Source: Streptomyces sp. NBC_01262
GTDB taxonomy: Bacteria; Actinomycetota; Actinomycetes; Streptomycetales; Streptomycetaceae
NCBI RefSeq assembly: GCF_036226365.1
Contig: NZ_CP108462.1
Span: forward strand, 6,029,501 to 6,093,500
Direction: 5' to 3'
Length of the DNA stretch: 64,000 bases
A model generated the notes under the pieces. It was not told the origin of the DNA, made no database searches, and worked only from the letters and a program-made list of their open reading frames with translations. The translations under genes and the position numbers were made by a program. Positions 8,465-16,326 of the stretch are shown here, in pieces; position 1 is the first letter of the stretch; each line of letters opens with the position of its first letter.

Positions 8465-8899
8465 ATGCCCGGAGCCCAGCCGCCGTCGCCGCCACCGCTC
8501 GACGACCTCACCTACACCCCCGTCCCCGGCAGCGTCCGGCTGGCCCGGCGCAGAACCATCCGGCTCCTCACCGAGCAAGGCTGGGACGAAGAGGCCGTCT
8601 ACGACGCCGCGTTGATCGTGTCCGAGCTGGCTTCGAACGTGCTGCGGCACTTGCCGGGGGAACCGTTCCGGCTGATGCTCGGGCTGTGCGGCGACGAAGG
8701 CGCGGTACGGATCGAGGTCACGGACAGCGGCTGGGAGTGCCTGCCGCGCATCATCCGAGCCCAGAGCGGAGAGCGTTACGGCGGCCGAGGACTGCAACTG
8801 GTTGAGACGGTATCGATGGAGTGGGGCGTCACCGTGAACAAGTCCACCTTTACGAAAGCGGTCTGGGCTGTCGTGGCTGCGAAGCAGCTAGCTGGCTGA
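8465..8899 (+). CDS. RsbW-like ATP-binding protein (anti-sigma factor type)
   Basis: Codes for 144 residues. A compact GHKL ATPase without a dimerisation domain: N-box AALIVSELASNVLRH (residues 48-62; Glu54 and Asn58), G1 box DSG (87-89) and G2 box GGRGL (106-110). This is the HATPase_c_2 group of Streptomyces proteins related to RsbW/SpoIIAB anti-sigma kinases, commonly found beside XRE plus DUF397 genes. It is divergent from the WhiJ-like regulator. No sigma factor or anti-anti-sigma factor is encoded nearby, so the target is unknown. Confidence 0.9.
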   Translation: MPGAQPPSPPPLDDLTYTPVPGSVRLARRRTIRLLTEQGWDEEAVYDAALIVSELASNVLRHLPGEPFRLMLGLCGDEGAVRIEVTDSGWECLPRIIRAQSGERYGGRGLQLVETVSMEWGVTVNKSTFTKAVWAVVAAKQLAG

Positions 8900-8952
8900 C
8901 AAGGGCAGTGGCGGCGCCAGTGGATGGAAGCGGGCAGCCCTATGCTCCTCGT

Positions 8953-9606
8953 GTGCAGCAGCCTTGGACCATGGCGGATACCGACGGCGCGATGGTGTCA
9001 GCATTTCCCCCTCGGCTCGCTGACGACGTACGTGCCGTCATGGCGGTCATTCCAGCCGCGGGCTATCGCCCTATGTCGCCGTTTTCGGTCGATGTGGGCG
9101 GTGCGGCCGTCGCCATCCCGTACCGGATCCATCACGACGAGCCGCCCGCCGACGCGGAGTCCACACTCACAACAACGCAACGGCTGATCCTGCACTGCCT
9201 GTACTCGCGCCACGGTGAAGGGCTGGTCAGGCAGCGTCACCTGGAGCAGATCGTCGACTCCAGCCACGTGTGGGTTGCCCCGTTCGTGGTGCAACTCGTC
9301 GGCGAGTACGTCCTGGAGATCCTGGAGGCGGTCCAGGGCGGCCTTCCTGAACTGGACACTCCGCAGTCCACGTACAGGCTCCTCTACGGAGCCTTCATCG
9401 CGCGGAACCCATCCTTCTTCGCACGGACCGAGCGTCGCGTGGTGAGCTACTGGTCCTGCTACTACCGGTGGCGGTACCCGGTGTTCGGAACCTATCCGGG
9501 CTGCATCCTCATGGAATCCCTGCGGGATGCCGCTGCCGACCACACCGGCAGGCCGTGGCCCCGGCACACACCGCTCGGGCTCGCCGACCCGGCCCGCCCT
9601 TCCTGA
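8953..9606 (+). CDS. hypothetical protein
   Basis: Codes for 217 residues if begun at GTG 8953, which lies 7 bases after a TATGCT hexamer (8941-8946) and would be leaderless; an ATG at 8971 is an alternative. The protein is probably soluble and helical, rich in Trp/Tyr/Arg in the second half (VVSYWSCYYRWRYP). No catalytic motif was recognised. It lies 53 bp after the RsbW-like ATPase gene and is likely an accessory part of that locus. Codon bias supports it as a real gene. Confidence 0.65.
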   Translation: MQQPWTMADTDGAMVSAFPPRLADDVRAVMAVIPAAGYRPMSPFSVDVGGAAVAIPYRIHHDEPPADAESTLTTTQRLILHCLYSRHGEGLVRQRHLEQIVDSSHVWVAPFVVQLVGEYVLEILEAVQGGLPELDTPQSTYRLLYGAFIARNPSFFARTERRVVSYWSCYYRWRYPVFGTYPGCILMESLRDAAADHTGRPWPRHTPLGLADPARPS

Positions 9607-9647
9607 CACGACACTGCCGGCACTACCTGGCAAGGATGAGGTTGTGG

Positions 9648-9899
9648 TCAGGCACTTTGGCGGAGACCGACCCAGACGCCGATGAAGATGTCAGCCAGGA
9701 TCCACAGCACGGCGACCACGAGGATCGAACGGCCAACCAGTCGGGACCGTCGGCGCTCCACGGCGGTGAGCTGTTCGGTGTCCCTGCCTTTAGGTCGTGG
9801 CGTCCGCCATGGGCCTGTCCCTACCCAGACTGCCGCCAGGGCCAAGGCGATCCAGCACGTCCACTCTCCCATCAACTCACCCAGGTGGTAGGGCGTCAT
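9648..9899 (-). CDS. small predicted membrane protein
   Basis: Codes for 83 residues with two hydrophobic segments (WIALALAAVWVGTG and SILVVAVLWILADIFIGVWVGL) separated by a basic loop (VERRRSRLVGRS). A GGGG stretch 7 bases before the ATG could serve for ribosome binding. No family recognised. It is the only plausible gene between the hypothetical protein ending at 9606 and the decayed ankyrin gene. Confidence 0.5.
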   Translation of the reverse strand: MTPYHLGELMGEWTCWIALALAAVWVGTGPWRTPRPKGRDTEQLTAVERRRSRLVGRSILVVAVLWILADIFIGVWVGLRQSA

Positions 9900-10034
9900 C
9901 TGTAGGCCCCTTTCGCCAGCACAGCGGAGACCCTACTGAGGCGGCGGGACATGGTCTCGGCGGGGGCCCTGTCCCTTTCGTTAAGCGAGGCGATTATGGG
10001 TGGCATGGCGTGAGGTGATCAGGGGCCGGACCGG

Positions 10035-10371
10035 ATGGGCCGCACGGTCGTGCACTATGCGGTCGTCGATGTCGGTGTACGCCTCGGATCGCCAGGGCAA
10101 TAGCGCGTTGTCGCGGGCGGTGTTCAATTATCGGGGTGATCCGGGAGTCCTGCGTTTGCTGCATGAGGCAGGAGCGGACCCTGCCCAGAGGAACGCGTAC
10201 GGGGTGAGCCCGCGTGATCTTGCCGAACGGGTTGCCAACTACGACGTGGTGGTTCACCTGCCACCCTGTGAAGGCCCAGGACAGACGGCTGATACTGGTC
10301 GCGTTTCGCAGAAGGTGCCGTCGCGGAGAATGGGCGCCCTGGCCGACTGGCCTTGCGTCGGTGGAGCCTGA
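10035..10371 (+). pseudogene. decayed ankyrin-repeat protein gene
   Basis: In one frame the text MGRTVVHYAVVD (start 10035) is the beginning of an ankyrin repeat (G-T-x-L-H-x-A pattern). In the next frame over, from about 10070, DRQGNSALSRAVFNYRG and PGVLRLLHEAGADPAQRNAYGVSPRDLA give two further repeats. The two halves are not in one frame and the linking helix-loop is missing, so a small deletion or frameshift has broken the gene. The reading frame open through 10371 ends in non-ankyrin sequence after YDVVVHL (about 10261). If translated from 10000 it would give a 123-residue protein with a foreign N-terminus. Confidence 0.6.
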
Positions 10372-10395
10372 CCTGCAGGCGCTACGCTCTCGGCC

Positions 10396-10695
10396 ATGTC
10401 AGAGGTAGGCCGAGGGCTGGTGCGCGCTTTCTGGGCTGTTGACCGCGTCCTTGGCGGCGAGCGCCCACCGACACGGGCGCAGAAGTTCCTTGCACGCCAT
10501 CCGGTGTCCCTCACTCTTGTGACGGGCACGGTCTGGGCCGCCTACTTCCTGTTGCTTCCAGAGGTGCAGTCCTCCGACTACGTCATCGCGCCTGTCGGGG
10601 CCTTCCTGCTCGGCGGCGTCCTCGGGCTCACGGCGCTGTACGAGAGGCGCCGCCAGAGCCGCCTGCGGCGGCTGGGGCTCTGGGATGGCTCGTGA
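10396..10695 (+). CDS. small predicted membrane protein
   Basis: Codes for 99 residues: a basic N-terminal helix (ARHPVSLTLVTGTVWAAYFLLL) runs into the first membrane span, with a second span (YVIAPVGAFLLGGVLGLTALY) and an Arg-rich tail. The ATG lies 7 bases after TACGCT (10383-10388), so it is probably leaderless. Similar two-span proteins are common in Streptomyces; the function is unknown. Confidence 0.65.
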   Translation: MSEVGRGLVRAFWAVDRVLGGERPPTRAQKFLARHPVSLTLVTGTVWAAYFLLLPEVQSSDYVIAPVGAFLLGGVLGLTALYERRRQSRLRRLGLWDGS

Positions 10696-10911
10696 GCGCT
10701 GCTGCACCCTGCTGGGGTTTCGTCTTACACGGACCGCGTCGGAGGCGTGATCGACGGACGGCACCCGCCGCGCACTTCGAGCGCTTCACCTCACGGGTAA
10801 CCCACCGTTGATGCAGCCACGTGAGCGCCTCGCAGCGCCCGTACGGGCCGCGTGTGGGCCGTCCGTCGACGGCCCACGACGGCCCACGATTGGCCCAGGC
10901 CGTAGGCCCAG

Positions 10912-12702
10912 CTAGATCCAGCTGTCCAGCCACATCCGGGACTGCCAGGACGTGTACGGGATCGTCATGCCCGTGTAGAGCGGGAAGAAGTAGATGAAGT
11001 TCCACACGATCAGCAGCACCAGGGTGCCCGCGCCGACGGCGCCCCACATGCGGCGGCGTTCGGTGGCGCCGGGGGGGCCGAGGATGGCGCCGAGCATCAT
11101 GGCGAGGGCGAGGCAGAGGAAGGGGAGGAAGACGACCGCGTAGAAGAGGAAGATCGTGCGCTGCTGGTACATGAACCAGGGGAGGTAGCCGGCGGCGACG
11201 CCGCAGAGGATGGCGCCGGCGCGCCAGTCGCGGCGGAAGGCCCAGCGGTAGAGGACGTAGAGGAGGGCGAAGCAGGCGGACCACCAGAGGAGGGGGGTGC
11301 CGATGCCGAGGACTTCGCGGGCGCAGCCGGCGACGGCGGTGCAGCCGTCCTGGCCGTATTTGGGGGACTCGTAGAAGTAGGAGACGGGGCGGCCGAGGAT
11401 GAGCCAGGACCAGGGGTTGGACTGGTAGGTGTGCGGGGAGACGAGGCCGACGTGGAAGGCGTAGACCTGTGACTCGTAGTGCCACAGGCTGCGGAAGACC
11501 TCGGGGACCCAGGTCATGGAGACCTGGGGGAGGTGGAGCTGGAGGCCGATGAAGGGGAGGGTGAAGTGGTCGGGGGAGAGGCCGGCGCGGCCGTGGGCCC
11601 AGTTGCGGTCGTAGCCGCCCTTGGTGAAGAACCAGCCGGTCCAGCTCAGCAGGTACGTGGTGATGGCCACGGGGATGAGGGAGAGGAGGGCCCAGCCGGT
11701 GTCCTTGATGAAGACGGACAGCCAGGGCTGGCGGGCGCCGGCGAGGCGGCGGGCGGAGACGTCCCAGAGGAGGGTCAGGACGAAGAAGGCCAGGAGGACG
11801 TAGAGGCCGTTCCACTTGGTGCCGGCGGCGAGGCCGAGGCTGACGCCGGCGGCGATGCGCCAGGGGCGCAGGCCCAGGGAGGTCTTGGCGCCGGTGAGGG
11901 CGTTGGGGCGGTCCGAGTCGTCCGGTAGCGCCGCCGCCAGCCTGGCGCGGGCCTTGTCGCGGTCTACGAGCAGGCAGCCGAAGGCGGCGAGGACGAAGAA
12001 CATGACGACGAGGTCGAGCAGGGCCGCGCGGCTCATGACGTAGTGCAGGCCGTCGACCGCCATCAGGCCGCCGGCGAGGCAGCCGAGGACGGTGGAGCGG
12101 AAGAGGCGGCGGCCGATGCGGCAGAGCATCAGGACGGACAGCGTGCCGAGTACGGCCATGCTGAACCGCCAGCCGAAGGGGTTCATGCCGAACATCCACT
12201 CGCCGACGGCGATGACCCACTTGCCGACCGGCGGGTGGACGACGTACGAGGCCGTCGGGGAGAGCGGGATGGTCTGGTGGGCGGCGAGGATCGCGTCGTT
12301 GGCCTTGTCGGTCCAGGAGCCCTCGTAGCCGTACTGCAGGAGCGACCAGGCGTCCTTGGCGTAGTACGTCTCGTCGAATATCACCGCGTGCGGGCTGCCG
12401 AGGTTCCAGAAGCGGATCAGGCCCGCGAACAGCGCGACGAGCAGCGGGCCGCCCCAGCCCGACCAGCGGGCCAGCCGGCCGGCCAGGTCCGGGCTCAGCC
12501 CGAGCGACACCCACAGCCGGGTGCCCGGTTCCGGGTACGGCTGGATCAGGCGTTCGCGCACGTCGGCGCGGGGGCGGGCGGCATGGCCGAAGCGGCGCAG
12601 GCGCCGTTGCCAGGGGCTCGGCGGGGGCTCCGGCGGGGCTTCGGCGTGGGTCTGCTCGGCCCAGTCCGCCTGCGTCGCGGTGTCAGCGGTGTCACTCGTC
12701 AC
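10912..12702 (-). CDS. polyprenyl-phosphomannose-dependent protein O-mannosyltransferase (GT39, PMT)
   Basis: Codes for 596 residues from the GTG at 12702. A soluble N-terminal tail of about 80 residues is followed by around eleven membrane spans. The first extracytoplasmic loop carries the essential acidic pair of PMT enzymes (HAVIFDETYYAKDAW, Asp110-Glu111). The family transfers mannose from a polyprenyl-phosphate donor to Ser/Thr of secreted proteins; in Streptomyces this glycosylates lipoproteins and the phage receptor. The start overlaps the stop of the ABC exporter gene by 4 bases (GTGA), so it is translated as the downstream gene of that operon. It is convergent with the 10396 gene across 216 bp that contain a tandem 10-bp duplication (10868-10887) and nothing else recognised. 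Confidence 0.93.
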   Translation of the reverse strand: MTSDTADTATQADWAEQTHAEAPPEPPPSPWQRRLRRFGHAARPRADVRERLIQPYPEPGTRLWVSLGLSPDLAGRLARWSGWGGPLLVALFAGLIRFWNLGSPHAVIFDETYYAKDAWSLLQYGYEGSWTDKANDAILAAHQTIPLSPTASYVVHPPVGKWVIAVGEWMFGMNPFGWRFSMAVLGTLSVLMLCRIGRRLFRSTVLGCLAGGLMAVDGLHYVMSRAALLDLVVMFFVLAAFGCLLVDRDKARARLAAALPDDSDRPNALTGAKTSLGLRPWRIAAGVSLGLAAGTKWNGLYVLLAFFVLTLLWDVSARRLAGARQPWLSVFIKDTGWALLSLIPVAITTYLLSWTGWFFTKGGYDRNWAHGRAGLSPDHFTLPFIGLQLHLPQVSMTWVPEVFRSLWHYESQVYAFHVGLVSPHTYQSNPWSWLILGRPVSYFYESPKYGQDGCTAVAGCAREVLGIGTPLLWWSACFALLYVLYRWAFRRDWRAGAILCGVAAGYLPWFMYQQRTIFLFYAVVFLPFLCLALAMMLGAILGPPGATERRRMWGAVGAGTLVLLIVWNFIYFFPLYTGMTIPYTSWQSRMWLDSWI

Positions 12703-14486
12703 CGGCCCATCGTAGGGAAGCCGCCTGAGGATCCGGTAAGGAGTGGGACTACGTCTTCTTGCGCGGTGTGCTGAGCGGTGATGTCGAGTACGGTGTCGGC
12801 CTGCCCGGCCAGCCATGGATCGTGGGTGATCAGGAAGGTCGTACGGCTTGCCATCAGGCGCCGCAGCGGCTCCATGATCCGGCGTGCGGACTCGCTGTCC
12901 AGCCCGGTGGTGGGCTCGTCCAGGACGAGTACCGGCGTGTCGCGGAGCAGCGCGCGGGCCAGGGAGAGCCGCTGGCGCTGGCCGCCGGAGAGCAGGCGGC
13001 CGCCGGGGCCGATGCGCGTGTCGTAGCCGTCGGGCAGGTTGCGTACGAAGCCGCCGGGGCCGTCCACGTCGGCGGTGAACGCGGCGTGGCGGATCTCGTC
13101 CTCGGCGGCGGTGGGGCGGCCGTAGGCGATGTTCTCGCGGATGGTGCCGTCGAAGACCATCGGCTCCTGGGAGACCAGGGCGATCCGGTCCCGCAGGTCG
13201 TGCAGGGGGATGAGCCTGATGTTCTCGCCGTCGAGCAGGATCCGGCCGGCGCGCGGGTCGTAGAAGCGGAGCAGCAGCTTGGCGAGGGTGGACTTCCCCG
13301 CGCCGCTGGGTCCGGCGATGCGCACCAGCTGGCCGGGGAAGGCGGTGAAGTTCAGGCGGTCCAGTACCAGGCGGCCGGTGCCGGGGTAGGTGAAGGTGAC
13401 GTTCTCGAAGACCACGACGCCGGTGGTACGGGGGCCGGGCGCCGCCGTCCGCTCCAGCACCGGGTCCGCGACCGAGGGCTTGGCCTGGAGGACCTCGAAG
13501 ACCCGCTCGCCCGATGCCGTCGCCGAGGACAGGCTCACCGCCAGGCCGCCGAGGGACTGCACCTGGGGGTAGAGGTAGCCGAGGTACGCGGCGAAGGCGA
13601 GCAGCCCGCCGACGCTCAGCCGGCCGGCGGCGATCTCCACGGCCCCGGCGCCGACCACCGCGAGCACGGCGACGGACTCGATGACGTTGGCCAGCGGCCC
13701 GTACAGGTTGGCGAGCCGGGACCGGTCCAGGCAGGTGCGCATCCAGGCGGCGCCCTCGTGGTGCACCTTGCGCCACTCGCTGTCCTGGCGGTTGTACGCC
13801 TGGACCAGGGCCATGTTGGCAAGGTTCTCGTCCAGGGTGCCGACCAGGGCGCCGTTGGTGTCGCGTTCGGTGCGGGCGACGGCCCGGATGCGGGAGGACA
13901 GGCGGCGGGCGGCCAGCCAGAAGACCGGGGCGGCGGCGAAGGTGAGCAGGGCCAGCTCCCAGCGCAGCATGAGGGCGGCGCCGGCGAAGAAGACCAGACT
14001 GAAGGCGGTGTTGAACAGCTGCACGGGCCCGGAGGCCACGAGGTGTTCGGCCTGGTCGACGTCGCTGGTCAGCCGGGTCAGCAGGTCGCCGTGCGTGTGG
14101 TCGTCGTAGAAGTGCGGGGGCAGCCGCTGGGCGTGCGCGAACACCTCGTCGCGGCAGCGCAGCGAGAAGCCCTCGGCGACCACGCTGGAGAGCTGCCCGG
14201 CCAGATATGTGGTGGCCGCGCCGATGAGCGCGACCGCGAGCCAAATTGCGGCAGGTTCCCAGAAAGCGGCCGGATTTCCGGCGGTGAGGACTTTGTCGGT
14301 GATGACGGAGAAAACCTCGATCGCGACGGTGTCGCAGCCGACGGAAATCGCCTGGAGGGCGATTGTTCCGGCGAGCAGAAAACGGTCTTTCCGAATCATC
14401 GGCCACAGTCTTCGGAATGCCGCCAGGGCCGAGAGTCTGGCGTGCGGCCGGAACAGCGCGCCGGTCGGGTCCTGTCGTTGCGCCAC
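12699..14486 (-). CDS. ABC exporter, fused membrane and ATPase domains
   Basis: Codes for 595 residues from the GTG at 14486, chosen for GGGAGGA 6 bases upstream; the frame is open further but crosses a hairpin and the peptide gene. An N-terminal six-span transmembrane domain (residues 30-330) precedes an ATPase with Walker A GPSGAGKST (near 391), signature LSGGQRQRLSLARAL (near 497) and Walker B VLVLDEPT. This is the single-polypeptide half-transporter layout of lipid, drug and peptide exporters; no C39 peptidase domain is present, so it would not trim a double-Gly leader itself. It lies between a Pro/Arg-rich peptide gene and the mannosyltransferase in one minus-strand unit, suggesting export of the peptide. 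Confidence 0.92.
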   Translation of the reverse strand: MAQRQDPTGALFRPHARLSALAAFRRLWPMIRKDRFLLAGTIALQAISVGCDTVAIEVFSVITDKVLTAGNPAAFWEPAAIWLAVALIGAATTYLAGQLSSVVAEGFSLRCRDEVFAHAQRLPPHFYDDHTHGDLLTRLTSDVDQAEHLVASGPVQLFNTAFSLVFFAGAALMLRWELALLTFAAAPVFWLAARRLSSRIRAVARTERDTNGALVGTLDENLANMALVQAYNRQDSEWRKVHHEGAAWMRTCLDRSRLANLYGPLANVIESVAVLAVVGAGAVEIAAGRLSVGGLLAFAAYLGYLYPQVQSLGGLAVSLSSATASGERVFEVLQAKPSVADPVLERTAAPGPRTTGVVVFENVTFTYPGTGRLVLDRLNFTAFPGQLVRIAGPSGAGKSTLAKLLLRFYDPRAGRILLDGENIRLIPLHDLRDRIALVSQEPMVFDGTIRENIAYGRPTAAEDEIRHAAFTADVDGPGGFVRNLPDGYDTRIGPGGRLLSGGQRQRLSLARALLRDTPVLVLDEPTTGLDSESARRIMEPLRRLMASRTTFLITHDPWLAGQADTVLDITAQHTAQEDVVPLLTGSSGGFPTMGR

Positions 14487-14511
14487 CTGCGATCCTCCCT
14501 TCCCACCAGGG

Positions 14512-14545
14512 GAAAGCGGCCGGGGTGCACGCCCCGGCCGCTTTC
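14512..14545. terminator. strong hairpin between peptide and exporter genes (terminator/attenuator)
   Basis: Perfect 14-base arms (14512-14525 and 14532-14545) around a 6-base loop, GC-rich in the centre and A/T at the base of the stem. It lies 11 bp after the peptide stop and 25 bp before the exporter start. No U-tract follows, so partial read-through or mRNA stabilisation of the peptide message is likely. Confidence 0.7.
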
Positions 14546-14556
14546 GGTCCTGCGTC

Positions 14557-14718
14557 CTAGCGGCCCTGACCGAAGCGACCGCCCTGGCCGTTCGGGCCGC
14601 CGGGGCCGCCCTGGTCATCGGGGAAAGGCCGGCCGGGCTGAGGCTGCGGCGGGGGCGGCGGGCGACGCCGTCCGGGACGCGGCACGGGAACCCGCATACG
14701 TGCGAAGTCCATTTCCAT
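14557..14718 (-). CDS. 53-residue Pro/Arg/Gly-rich peptide, candidate exported precursor
   Basis: A short gene starting ATG 14718 with GAGGAG 5 bases upstream and ending TAG 14557. The peptide begins MEMDFARMRVPVPRPG, continues with RRRPPPPPQPQPGRPFP and ends in a glycine-rich tail (GGPGGPNGQGGRFGQGR). By count it has 14 Pro, 11 Gly and 9 Arg, and no Cys, Ser, Thr, Lys, Trp or Tyr. Codon and ribosome-site quality support translation. It is the first gene of the unit with the ABC exporter and is separated from it by a strong hairpin, as is usual for abundant precursor peptides. It has no signal peptide. The composition resembles proline/arginine-rich antimicrobial peptides, which is only a resemblance. 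A structural or regulatory leader peptide is the alternative. Confidence 0.6.
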   Translation of the reverse strand: MEMDFARMRVPVPRPGRRRPPPPPQPQPGRPFPDDQGGPGGPNGQGGRFGQGR

Positions 14719-14729
14719 GAGAACTCCTC

Positions 14730-14773
14730 TTCGTCGGTGGTTCGTCGGTGGGTCATTGGTGGGTCGTTGGTGA
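14730..14773. repeat. four tandem 11-bp repeats in the peptide-gene leader
   Basis: TTCGTCGGTGG occurs twice (14730-14740, 14741-14751), followed by GTCATTGGTGG (14752-14762) and GTCGTTGGTGA (14763-14773). The unit is one helical turn long. On the minus strand the array ends just before the GAGGAG ribosome site of the peptide gene. Confidence 0.8.
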
Positions 14774-14821
14774 CTCGCTCGGAAATACGGGAGCGGTGCG
14801 GGTCCCTGTTCAATGTAAAGA

Positions 14822-14858
14822 ATGAGAAAAGGGTGTGTAAGTTTCTTGCTTTTCTCAT
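14822..14858. promoter_or_regulatory. 9-bp inverted repeat between peptide operon and rsmI
   Basis: ATGAGAAAA (14822-14830) and TTTTCTCAT (14850-14858) are perfect complements 19 bases apart in an AT-rich divergent promoter region. It is a candidate operator for the peptide operon, or for rsmI whose -10 is at 14876-14881. Confidence 0.45.
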
Positions 14859-14887
14859 GAAAGGGGCGGCTGCCCTAGACTGGGCCG

Positions 14888-15745
14888 GTGAGCAGCGAAA
14901 ACGCAGGTGTACTCGTACTGGCAGGGACCCCCATCGGGGATGTGGCGGACGCCCCGCCGCGCCTCTCGACCGAGCTGGTGGCGGCCGATGTGATCGCGGC
15001 CGAGGACACCCGGCGGCTGCGCCGCCTCACGCAGGCGCTCGGTGTGCACACGACCGGCCGGGTCGTGTCGTACTTCGAGGGCAACGAGTCGGCCCGTACC
15101 CCCGAGCTCGTCGAGGCGCTCCTCGGCGGCGCGCGGGTGCTGCTGGTGACCGATGCCGGGATGCCGTCCGTCTCCGACCCCGGGTACCGGCTGGTCGCGG
15201 CGGCGGTGGAACGGGACATCAAGGTCACGGCCGTCCCCGGGCCCTCCGCCGTGCTGACCGCGCTCGCGCTGTCCGGGCTGCCGGTGGACCGGTTCTGCTT
15301 CGAGGGCTTCCTGCCCCGCAAAGCGGGCGAGCGCCGGGCGCGGCTGGTGGAGGTCGCCGGGGAGCGGCGCACGCTGGTGTACTTCGAGGCCCCGCACCGC
15401 CTGGACGACACGCTCGCCGCGATGGCCGAGGTCTTCGGGGCGGAGCGGCCGGCCGCCGTGTGCCGCGAGCTGACCAAGACGTACGAGGAGGTCAAGCGCG
15501 GCCCCCTGAAGGAGCTGGCGGCGTGGGCGGCCGAAGGCGTACGCGGCGAGATCACGGTCGTCGTCCAGGGCGCCCCGGAGTCCGGTCCGGCGGAGCTCGA
15601 TCCGGCGGAGCTGGTGAGCAGGGTCCGGGCGCGCGAGGAGGCCGGGGAGAGCCGCAAGGAGGCCATCGCGGCGGTCGCGGCGGCGGCCGGGCTGCCGAAG
15701 CGTGAGGTCTTCGACGCGGTGGTGGCGGCCAAGAAGACGACTTAG
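14888..15745 (+). CDS. rsmI: 16S rRNA 2'-O-methyltransferase RsmI
   Basis: Codes for 285 residues from GTG 14888. Typical opening VLVLAGTPIGDVADAPPR (TPIGNL-like), then AAEDTRRLRRL, VTDAGMPSVSDPG and the SAM-pocket segment AVPGPSAVLTALALSG, all conserved in RsmI, which methylates C1402 of 16S rRNA. Length is normal. TAGACT (14876-14881) ends 6 bases before the start codon, so the mRNA is probably leaderless. It is divergent from the peptide/ABC operon. Confidence 0.95.
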   Translation: MSSENAGVLVLAGTPIGDVADAPPRLSTELVAADVIAAEDTRRLRRLTQALGVHTTGRVVSYFEGNESARTPELVEALLGGARVLLVTDAGMPSVSDPGYRLVAAAVERDIKVTAVPGPSAVLTALALSGLPVDRFCFEGFLPRKAGERRARLVEVAGERRTLVYFEAPHRLDDTLAAMAEVFGAERPAAVCRELTKTYEEVKRGPLKELAAWAAEGVRGEITVVVQGAPESGPAELDPAELVSRVRAREEAGESRKEAIAAVAAAAGLPKREVFDAVVAAKKTT

Positions 15746-15902
15746 GGCAGGCTAAACGCCGCCCCGGGCAAAGCGATTCGGGTGATACGTAGGCCACCTC
15801 CCGCATAGAGGCCAAAAATCACCCAAAACAGTGGAAGCCCTCCTGTGCCGAGGCCGTGACAGGAGTTCGCTGGTAGCAGGAAGTACCGCGACAGGAGCTG
15901 CC

Positions 15903-16304
15903 ATGAGCGAGACCATCGGCAACGACATCGGCAACGACATCGGCCACCACGTCGGCAACCACCAGTCCGTGCGGGAGGCCTATGCCTTCGTCTGCATCAG
16001 CTGCGGCCACGGCTGGGAACGGGCGTACGACATCGAGCACCACACCGACGCCCGGAACCTCCCCTACGTCACCTACATCTGCGACGGCAAGCGGGTGCCC
16101 TCGCCGCTGACCCGGCCCGCCTGTGAGAACTGCGAGGGCCACAAGGTCCGGATCATGCGCTCGGGTCAGGTGTCCGATGTCGCGGCCCTGTGGGAGACCG
16201 AGCTCGGGCGCCGCGCTTCGAGTCCGCCGCCGCGGAGCCGGTCGCGGGCCCGGAGGTGGAGCTGGTCACGCCTGCATCTGCTGCACCGGAGGCGGGCTTC
16301 GTAG
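15903..16304 (+). CDS. zinc-ribbon-like hypothetical protein
   Basis: Codes for 133 residues from the ATG at 15903 (AGGAG 6 bases upstream). A repeated GNDI stretch near the N-terminus is followed by CISCGHGWE (Cys31, Cys34) and CENCEGH (Cys74, Cys77), a four-cysteine zinc ribbon. The C-terminal 35 residues are Arg/Ser-rich. The family is unrecognised but conserved-looking; a role in binding nucleic acid or protein is possible. The next gene begins after a duplicated GGCGGGCTTC and a leaderless-type -10. Confidence 0.75.
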   Translation: MSETIGNDIGNDIGHHVGNHQSVREAYAFVCISCGHGWERAYDIEHHTDARNLPYVTYICDGKRVPSPLTRPACENCEGHKVRIMRSGQVSDVAALWETELGRRASSPPPRSRSRARRWSWSRLHLLHRRRAS

Positions 16305-16326
16305 GCGGGCTTCCTAAGATCGGGGC

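Noticed and set aside
10696..10911. Possible attachment site or integrase remnant between the small membrane protein and PMT
   Set aside because: No tRNA, no direct repeat pair flanking an element and no integrase motif; only a tandem 10-bp duplication.
14557..14718. Lanthipeptide, lasso or thiopeptide precursor interpretation of the small peptide
   Set aside because: The peptide has no Cys, Ser or Thr and no cyclase, protease or lanthionine synthetase gene adjoins.
12759..14720. Plus-strand frame antisense to the ABC exporter
   Set aside because: Antisense to an ABC transporter with all motifs intact.
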